From Leishmania donovani (lineage: Eukaryota > Euglenozoa > Kinetoplastea > Trypanosomatida > Trypanosomatidae): a stretch of 64,000 nt of DNA. The stretch is taken from NCBI RefSeq assembly GCF_000227135.1, contig NC_018228.1, positions 26,264 to 90,263 on the forward strand. Reading direction: 5' to 3'. The position numbers and the translations under genes were made by a program. Below, one piece after another: positions 58,099 to 64,000 of the stretch; position 1 is the first letter of the stretch; the number at the start of each line of letters is the position of its first letter. The notes beneath the pieces are model-generated. The model had not been told where the DNA came from. It saw only the letters and a program-made list of their open reading frames with translations, and ran no database searches.

Positions 58099-58731
58099 AT
58101 GTCGTCTACAGTGTACGAATTCGGTTATGAGCTGAATTCAAAGCAGGTGCGTTTGTACCAAACCCATGATGTAGGAAGCGTACACCGTGCCATCACAGCT
58201 AATCTTCAGGAGTACCTGGCTTACGAAGGTGTTCAGGAAGAGGACCCGACGTCTCTGAAAAACTTGTTTGTCAAGGCGCTTACGTTAGGCGCTGCTGCTG
58301 AAGTGTATGTGCTTAGCAAGTTTCGGGTTTCTGGGCTGCTGCTTGCTAGCTCTTTTTTCTTCTTCGGCATACTCATCGCGTTTCAGCTTACCTCTTCTCT
58401 CCTACAACGCAACGGAGATATTATTTTTGTAGGCACGGGAAGATTGACTGGAAATCCATCGAGGTCGCAAAAGCCGTGCTTCCGCAAGCTGAAGAATCAG
58501 CGTTTGTGCGTTCGTTTGACGCAAGAAAGCATGTGCGCCCCATTGGTCAAATTTGAGTTTCAGCTTATCGGACCCTCTCGACTATTTTCGCCGCCTCCTG
58601 TTTATAGCCAAGTTGAAAAAACAGTTCAATATGGCCAGTTTTTCGGATCGACCGGCTTCTTCTTTCCACCCCCGCTACAGAAGCTTATTGACGGGATGTT
58701 GGAGGCAGTTGTCTCGAAGAAGCAGAAATAA
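58099..58731 (+). CDS. signal peptidase complex subunit 2 (SPC25)-like membrane protein
   Basis: A 210-residue protein (MSSTVYEFGYELNSKQVRLY). After a helical N-terminal half with a VGSVHRAITANLQEYLAYEG stretch that recalls the VK-x-x-LDD-x-x helix of SPC2, there is a hydrophobic region (about 75-108, VSGLLLASSFFFFGILIAFQ). A beta-rich cytosolic part follows, and the C-terminus GSTGFFFPPPLQKLIDGMLE recalls the end of the SPC2 family. Only one clear membrane segment is visible, whereas SPC2 normally has two, so the assignment is provisional. An upstream in-frame GTG precedes the ATG by three codons. Confidence 0.5.
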   Translation: MSSTVYEFGYELNSKQVRLYQTHDVGSVHRAITANLQEYLAYEGVQEEDPTSLKNLFVKALTLGAAAEVYVLSKFRVSGLLLASSFFFFGILIAFQLTSSLLQRNGDIIFVGTGRLTGNPSRSQKPCFRKLKNQRLCVRLTQESMCAPLVKFEFQLIGPSRLFSPPPVYSQVEKTVQYGQFFGSTGFFFPPPLQKLIDGMLEAVVSKKQK

Positions 58732-59310
58732 GCGAACTAACACTGTGGAAGCGTCGTCTCTTTCCATAGATTTCTTCGCTGCTGTGCTGACAACGCACCT
58801 TTTGTTGCCGGTGCCTTCGCAGATTTTATTTGGCATTTGTTTTCTGCCTTTCCCTTTCCTTGTCTGCAGCACACTTGAGGCACAAAATTAAAATGAACAC
58901 TCCTCACTGTAATCATCGAGTCGGCGATGCAGATTTCACTTGCAAAAGACGAGGGTTTTCCGCGAGCCCACTTTTCGTAAATTATGCATACTATATGAGC
59001 CGCATTCAAAAAGCGAATAGCTGCTGTGCGTAATGAATGGCGTACTTGGTTCTCTTCATTCCTGCCCGCTGCGCGTGGGAACTCTCTCTCTCTTTCTCTG
59101 GCATGCCGGCATCTGCTGGTGCCACTACTTCCCCGTCTCTTCTCGGTGCGTTTTTCACTTCTTCTGCTACTGCTTTCCGTTTGTCTGAACTTTCAATAGT
59201 CGCTGTGGTTTACACACCGAATTCTGAAAGCCCCTCAAAAAGTGATTTTCTGTCGTTTCAGACAAGCAAATAAGAAATAAAAAGGACACGTAGAAAGAAA
59301 CGAAGGAAAT
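58732..59310. other. spacer between SPC2-like and MPC1 genes
   Basis: T-rich tracts, with a pyrimidine tract (TTTTCTGTCGTTTC) and AG at 59260-59261, about 50 bases before MPC1, as probable splice acceptor. No gene is seen. Confidence 0.5.
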
Positions 59311-59604
59311 ATGGTGTCCCGGAATTTCGTTCGGTACGTCGGGTACGCCGGCGCCGCTGCAAACTGGCTGATTCCCATTGCTGGGATCATGAATCTTCCG
59401 ACTCGCCCTATGTCTGATATCGATCCAGTTATGACAAGCGTTATGTGCGTCTATAGCATGTTCTTTATGCGGTGGTCTGTCTCTATTCTGCCGGCGAACT
59501 ATCCACTGTTTGCGTGCCACGCAACAAACAGCACGGTGCAAGCTGTCACATTGGGCCGCTGGTGCTACGGCACCGCAACGCAACCGCAGAAGGTGATCGC
59601 GTAA
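59311..59604 (+). CDS. MPC1: mitochondrial pyruvate carrier subunit MPC1
   Basis: A 97-residue protein. Family landmarks are ANWLIPIAGIMNL (human MPC1: ANWGLPIAAINDM), a middle helix VMCVYSMFFMRWSV (CCYSLTFMRFA) and YPLFACHATNSTVQ (LLFACHATNEVAQ). This is specifically MPC1 rather than MPC2. With MPC2 it forms the pyruvate importer of the inner mitochondrial membrane. Length and topology are standard. The ATG at 59311 is preceded by a plausible splice acceptor. Confidence 0.93.
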   Translation: MVSRNFVRYVGYAGAAANWLIPIAGIMNLPTRPMSDIDPVMTSVMCVYSMFFMRWSVSILPANYPLFACHATNSTVQAVTLGRWCYGTATQPQKVIA

Positions 59605-59847
59605 GGCACTTTTGCTTGTTTCGCGCCTTCCTCTACTTTCCCCTTCTCTCACTTGGCCAACAGACTCAGCTCAGTCTCACGAGGCGAACTTGACATTCAT
59701 CGGGGCGAAATCAAAAAAGCGTAGCAGCATCGCACGGCAGTCCTTTGTGTATAGGTATGCTTATTTCACTCGGTAAGGATTGCACTTAGCGCCAGTAGGT
59801 CTGATTCTCAATTCCGCCTCTTGTGGCTTTGTCCGATATATACATAT

Positions 59848-59893
59848 ATACATATCAGTATATATATGTATGCATATATATACTGATATGTAT
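59848..59893. repeat. perfect inverted repeat, 20-bp arms and 6-base loop
   Basis: Arm 1 is 59848-59867, the loop is GTATGC (59868-59873) and arm 2 is 59874-59893; every position of the arms pairs. The arms are almost entirely A/T with a CAG/CTG core, so it can extrude as a hairpin or cruciform. Confidence 0.92.
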
Positions 59894-60641
59894 CAATGCC
59901 TTCAAAAGAGTACTTGTTGAGGAACACGCATTTTGCGAGACCAACTGCATGATGGGGTGAAGAGCATTCAACGTGTTGCTTCCTCTGAGTTTTTTGTTGT
60001 TTCTATGTTTGAATTATTAACCTCCTGCTTGGTGGACTATCAATCTGGCACCTGCAAAGACGACGCTGGTCGACGGGAAACAAACAGACAAAAAGAAGCA
60101 ACTCAAATTGTGTGTGGGGAAGGTGTCTGGTGAGAGCAGTGGCCATGAACCTGAGACTACGAAGACATCCTCCCACCCCCATCATTCCTCTGCAGTCCGC
60201 CAAGAAGCACATCTTGGCATTCGAAGCATCTATCTACTCTAGATTCGTCTCCACCTGTGTGCATCCAGATTAGTTGGAAGGGCTCACCAAGTCGTCAGTC
60301 AGCGACTTCTCTTTTTTTTTCTTGTCACATTTTGTCTGTCACCCCCCTGAGCAAGTAAAGCAGCAAGGAACTCTTTCCATGTGACCGATACGTGCAGCAG
60401 CAGAAAGTGCTGTGAATGCATGAATTCTCTCTTCTTGTGGCTCACTTGATCTCTCTCTGTCTCGTATCTACCTCCTCTCCACACCCCCTACACGTCACAC
60501 TGACAGCGATCACCGACTTGTTTACATGGGAAGATACACGTGTACACGTTTAAATGTGTATGCTCAGCCGCTGTGGGTCGTCGTCTTCCTCCACTCTCTC
60601 GAGGTGAAGCGGCCCCAGATACGAAACGTGCGCGGAGCACG

Positions 60642-60689
<48 letters not shown>

Positions 60690-60700
60690 GTATGTATACG
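60642..60700. repeat. TA-rich microsatellite
   Basis: Mostly alternating TA with a few C or G interruptions, directly upstream of the 60726 gene. Confidence 0.85.
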
Positions 60701-60725
60701 TATATCGTGGGCACGACCGCATGCA

Positions 60726-61487
60726 ATGAGCGAGAGCACCGCTGAGCTGCAGCGGGCCAGACGCCGCTACAAAGCGCTTGTTCGCGAGCGGGGGTCGCTA
60801 GCCAGCTCTGGCGCCAGCGATCCTGTGGTCGAGGAGGAAATCCGCAAGCTAGAGGAAAAGTACGCAGAGCTGAAGCCACTGCCAGGCCACTGCACTGCGA
60901 CATCTGCACCTGTGGCACCCTCCGCAACTAGCGAGGAGGTTGCAAAGCCGTCGTTGACTATGGCACCCTCTGCCTCCCCGTCGACCGAACTGCACCTCAC
61001 ACCCTCCATGCCGCAGCCGTGCGCTCCGACGGACGAGCTGCGCGTTGAGGCTGTGGACACAGATCATCAGGCTCGCGCGGCACAATCGAGGGCCGGCGCG
61101 CAGCTTCCGGCCAAGCTCGGCAGCCACCTTGTTCTCTTCTTCCTCCGGTTGTTCAACGAAACACACCAAAAATCGCTCCTCGGCTGCTGGAACTGCGCGG
61201 CCATCGTAGCCCTTTCGATCGTCGTCGCCGTGTTGCACTGCACGGTGCTTGACCCGTCGTCTACAGCCGGCTCCCTCATCACGCCCTCTTTTTTGTGTTG
61301 CCTCGTGCACGCCAGCAACCTTGCATCCTTGTACACGCAGCACAGACGACGGCTGAGTGCTCCCATGCTCGTTGTGTACGTCTGCTTGGACGCTGTTCCA
61401 TCGCTTGCGCTCGACTTGGTCGTCTACAACCTTTCCTTGACACTGATGGGGTTCTACGGCCTTCACCCAGCGTCCTTCGTTTGCTAA
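60726..61487 (+). CDS. hypothetical multi-pass membrane protein
   Basis: A 253-residue protein. It starts MSESTAELQRARRRYKALVR, a basic then coiled-coil N-terminus of about 50 residues, followed by a Pro/Ser/Ala linker (50-125). The C-terminal half has about three or four hydrophobic segments (roughly 130-150, 157-180, 185-205, 220-245; for example CAAIVALSIVVAVLHC). A cytosolic Arg-rich N-terminus with C-terminal TM helices is the layout of GET2/CAML receptor subunits, but that is only a layout match. The frame upstream of this Met reads through the TA microsatellite and is not protein-like. Codon usage is G+C-rich again. Confidence 0.65.
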   Translation: MSESTAELQRARRRYKALVRERGSLASSGASDPVVEEEIRKLEEKYAELKPLPGHCTATSAPVAPSATSEEVAKPSLTMAPSASPSTELHLTPSMPQPCAPTDELRVEAVDTDHQARAAQSRAGAQLPAKLGSHLVLFFLRLFNETHQKSLLGCWNCAAIVALSIVVAVLHCTVLDPSSTAGSLITPSFLCCLVHASNLASLYTQHRRRLSAPMLVVYVCLDAVPSLALDLVVYNLSLTLMGFYGLHPASFVC

Positions 61488-61708
61488 GCGCGACGCATTC
61501 ACAGCTGGCACTCGCTCGATGGCGTGAGCTCACTGATGCACATGAGCCTTCTTTTCTTTGATGGCCTCGTTGCGCATCTTGCGCTGCATCTGGGCACATG
61601 CAGCTGGCGCTGCTGGCCCGTCGCGTGCGCCTCTCCTTTCCGCTTGTCTGTTACCATTGCGATTTGGAGCACAACGACGAAGTGGTCAAGCTTCCAAAGT
61701 CGGAAATA
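61488..61708. other. spacer after the 60726-61487 gene
   Basis: On the plus strand a short frame (ATG 61598, stop 61751-61753, 51 codons) runs from here into the 184-bp repeat; see the finding on its shared ending. No confident gene. Confidence 0.4.
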
Positions 61709-61892
61709 CCAGAGGACCCGGATTCAGCCGCCGTGCAACAGAGTGCCAGGTGAGCTGTGGCTGTGCGTGCGTCTGTGTGCTGCCTTGCTCGCGGTAGAAT
61801 ACGCACATTGTAGAAAAGCGAATATGGTTGTGCTCCCCGTTCTCTCCCGCCCACTCCCGTCGATGGACGAGGAGGGGTGGGATGAGGGTGAG
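61709..61892 (+). repeat. 184-bp dispersed repeat, copy 2
   Basis: It is the inverted counterpart of 14140-14323. On the plus strand it begins with codons for PEDPDSAAVQQSAR and a TGA, in frame with upstream open sequence, then a non-coding tail. It lies just beyond the right edge of the A/T-richer segment. Confidence 0.85.
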
Positions 61893-63138
61893 GGAGTCAA
61901 GAAGCTAATGAGATGCAGGCAAGCGTCCCCTCCCTCCCTCCCTCCCTCCCATAGAACAAAAAAAGAGAAAAGAGTACGGAGAGCACACGTGTGAGAAGGT
62001 TCGTTGGACGCACAGCGCACAAGTTGCGCCCCACTGGGGATGTCGACATGGACTCCTTGGATGCCACACCGCCTCCCGAGGGGCCCACCGAGAGTGGCAG
62101 GCATGCCGGCAAGCGCATACGCACACACCAATAAAAGACATCAAGACTATGAAGCGTATGGGAGGAGCAGCATGTGTGCGTGTACGCTTGCGTGCGCAGT
62201 TGCGTCCACATGTGCGCACATATATACGTGTTCAGTGGTGCGCTCGTCGAAGGGCGGAGGACGGATCACACACACGCACACAGAGAGACACACAGAAATG
62301 AGCACTTCTCTCCCATGCTGAACTCCCCTCTCGTCTTCTAACTTCTCTCTCTGTCTGTGTGCGCCACTGCAGCCGCTTCTTTTCGCCGCAGCCGCACTAG
62401 GGAGAGGAGAACGACGACCGAAGGAGACGGACGTTTTCCGTCGACATCTGCGTTCTCGAACCACAGAGCACACGCCACCACCACAGGACCGAGAGCAGCC
62501 TCCCTATCTAGCCACACATATCTTTATCTATCTAGATACGTAATACCAAAGGGCAACGACGAGGGGAAGCGCACAGGGAAAGGGTGTATCACTCCTGCAT
62601 GCGACGTGATGCCGTAGAGGTGATATCGAAGTCGTTGGTGCGTGCGCGCTTGCTTTCGTTTTATCGTGGTAGAGCGTTCAATTTTTATTTTATTGTCTCT
62701 CATAGAGCGCCGACCGCTCGAGCGCAAACCCTATCGCGTACACCCACCGTACGTACACGGGCACACAGACACACGCCTGTTCCCCCCCCCCACACATATA
62801 TATATATATACAGACGTACATAGACGTACCTCCCCCATCCCCTCCTTCTTGCAGCGAGTCTTCCCGGCCAACGCGTGCACGCACGCACGAACTACAGACG
62901 GCAACGAAATACATAAGGAAAAGACAGCAACCACACGATAGCAACGGTTTTCTGTCAAGGGTGGGGCGCTCTTTCTCCACCGCTCTCTGGTGTGTGTCCT
63001 GCGACGGGGGCAAAATAGGCGAGAGAAGCGCGCACGTACCGCTGCGGATACGCAACGGCCCGTGCTGCGACGACGGCCACCACCACCGCTGTGCGCTTTC
63101 TCGCATCTTTTTTGTGTGCGTGTGTCTCGGTGCCCGCC
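61893..63138. other. spacer upstream of the 63139 gene
   Basis: (CCCT)n at about 61927-61950; weakly SIDER-like words near 62030-62110; A/T-rich TTTTTATTTTATTG near 62681; C-run and TA run near 62783-62811; CT-rich and T-rich tracts near 63095-63115 as probable splice signal for the next gene. No gene is supported. Confidence 0.5.
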
Positions 63139-64000
63139 ATGTCCTCGCTGGAGGCACTCTTGAGCTCGCCGACGGACGTCATCGCCGAGTGTCCTGTCAT
63201 TGGCCCCGGCGATGTGCGGCTGGTGGCCGCCAATCTTGAGGCCATCTTGAACAAGTGTCTCTACTGCGTCCGCCGGACGCTGCCCGGTCCGTTGGAGGTG
63301 CTGCTCACCGTTATGGGTGACGCCAGCGACCTTCAGGCAAATAAAGTGTGTGCGGGTCTGCTGCAGCCCGCCGAGGAGGGCACCTGCGCAGACGTCTTTT
63401 GCGACTTGGCGGAGCAGCTGCTGGCGCGCCGAGCCGCGGTCATTCGCCTGCAGTTCGATGTGGAGGTGTTCTTCAAGGTGACGCAGGTGTTTTGCTGTGC
63501 CGCGCCGCTCAAGGATCGACTCGGCGCACGCCTTGGTGAGGTGCTGTTGGGCTTCTTGAGGGACGTTGACATGCACGCCGACGACTACCGCGTACACCGC
63601 AACTGCTGCAGCGCCCTCATCTCCCTCCTGCGCGGGTCGCAGGAGAATAAGAACCGCTTCGGCCCCGAGTGCGCCACGATCGCCGCCTGCCTCGACGCCT
63701 CGAGTGACTTCTTCTTCCAGATGCAGTGTGTCGAGGTGCTCTACCGGCTGTACAAGCATCGTAGCTCCTTCCTAGCCCATGCTGCGGCGCCGGCCACGTC
63801 CACGTCATTATCCTCGTCGTCGGCCAACGCGATGACGTTGGGTGTGGCCATCAACCCATATCTGCTGCGAGGCATCGAGGCGCTGCCCAATGACAGCACG
63901 CTTCTGCTTTGTATTCATCAACTGCTGGACAGCTACAACCGTGACGTGCACCCAGACAAGGTCATATCATTTTCGGTTCTGAGCATCGAGGTGGGGGACG
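63139..64000 (+). CDS. hypothetical helical-repeat (ARM-like) protein, 3' end beyond window
   Basis: The frame opens at an ATG (63139-63141) and stays open for 287 codons to the window end. The product (MSSLEALLSSPTDVIAECPV onward) is a series of amphipathic helices with Leu/Val/Phe/Cys spacing, such as LEVLLTVMGDASDL, DVFCDLAEQLLARRAA, NCCSALISLLRGSQENKN and QCVEVLYRLYKHRSSFL. This is the look of an armadillo/HEAT-like domain. The last visible part (KVISFSVLSIEVGD) turns beta-rich. An ARM domain followed by a beta domain is the plan of SYCP2 and of the kinetoplastid kinetochore proteins KKT17/18. That is a guess from layout only. Confidence 0.75.
   Translation, partial: MSSLEALLSSPTDVIAECPVIGPGDVRLVAANLEAILNKCLYCVRRTLPGPLEVLLTVMGDASDLQANKVCAGLLQPAEEGTCADVFCDLAEQLLARRAAVIRLQFDVEVFFKVTQVFCCAAPLKDRLGARLGEVLLGFLRDVDMHADDYRVHRNCCSALISLLRGSQENKNRFGPECATIAACLDASSDFFFQMQCVEVLYRLYKHRSSFLAHAAAPATSTSLSSSSANAMTLGVAINPYLLRGIEALPNDSTLLLCIHQLLDSYNRDVHPDKVISFSVLSIEVGD

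Larger units (their letters stand above)
51380..60500. other. compositionally distinct, A/T-richer segment with compact genes
   Basis: Compared with both flanks, this stretch has more A/T-ending codons, many oligo(A) and oligo(T) runs (for example 52984-52996, 53797-53806, 57826-57837, 58037-58046), fewer GT microsatellites, and spacers of only a few hundred bases. It contains seven or eight genes and the strand switch. The right limit is gradual, somewhere between about 60.1 and 60.7 kb. Confidence 0.75.
59605..60725. other. spacer at the right side of the A/T-richer segment
   Basis: No gene is supported. It contains a perfect AT-rich inverted repeat (59848-59893) and a TA-rich microsatellite (60642-60700). 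Composition drifts back toward the G+C-richer type across about 60.1-60.7 kb. Confidence 0.6.

Noticed and set aside
51380..60500. Bacterial or viral origin of the A/T-richer segment
   Set aside because: All identified genes are eukaryotic (RAE1, MPC1, SERF, twin-CX9C) with trypanosomatid features; a different trypanosomatid source fits better.
62731..63759. Minus-strand open frame of 342 codons
   Set aside because: Antisense of the ARM-like plus-strand gene starting at 63139, and it continues into low-complexity spacer. The plus-strand polarity after 56.6 kb also argues against it.

Overview
The window looks like a nuclear chromosome segment of a trypanosomatid of the Leishmania group (Leishmaniinae). 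The evidence is a G+C-rich sequence with long (GT)n/(CA)n-filled spacers, intronless genes all on one strand over more than 50 kb, and a protein set typical of kinetoplastids: a mitochondrial GT11 fucosyltransferase of the FUT1 type, a monothiol glutaredoxin with a CAFS site, flagellar proteins and LSm/Cwc21 splicing proteins. From memory, L. major FUT1 is an early gene of chromosome 1. The left part may therefore be the chromosome 1 leftward gene cluster, but this is inference only.

Layout. From 0.48 to 55.77 kb every gene I can support is on the minus strand. In coordinate order these are: FUT1; monothiol glutaredoxin; two hypothetical proteins that share a helical module; a small beta-rich protein; a one-TM small protein; an LSm6-like protein; an MGGCC-acylation protein; a CLC channel/exchanger; a Cwc21-like spliceosomal protein; an ArsC/LMW-phosphatase-fold protein lacking its catalytic cysteines; a Cue2/N4BP2-like protein (UBA-CCCH-CUE-DUF1771-Smr); a PPIL6-like cyclophilin; a small membrane protein; a SNF2 ATPase; a beta-helix protein; an enkurin-domain protein; thioredoxin; an RluA-type pseudouridine synthase; a twin-CX9C protein; a SERF/4F5 protein; exopolyphosphatase; and a FAM210/DUF1279-like protein. 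From 56.6 kb all genes are on the plus strand: RAE1, an SPC2-like protein, MPC1, a membrane protein and a helical protein cut by the window end. The divergent strand switch at 55.77-56.64 kb is the expected place for Pol II initiation of two polycistronic units. The genes are not functional operons; mRNAs would be made by trans-splicing and polyadenylation.

The most striking feature is that about 51.38-60.5 kb does not look like the rest. It is visibly poorer in G+C, with T/A-rich third positions, oligo(A)/(T) tracts and short spacers. Its left edge falls exactly where a dispersed repeat copy is cut off, and a second repeat present elsewhere in the window lies just beyond the right edge. It is either a real insertion or rearrangement around the strand switch, or a chimeric contig join.

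Repeats include three copies of a family of about 590 bp (one inverted and truncated), a 184-bp repeat present in inverted orientation at 14.1 and 61.7 kb that carries the 3' end of a degenerate zinc-finger retroelement (DIRE/SIDER-like), many microsatellites and eight assembly gaps. I see no rRNA, tRNA, CRISPR array or telomeric repeat.
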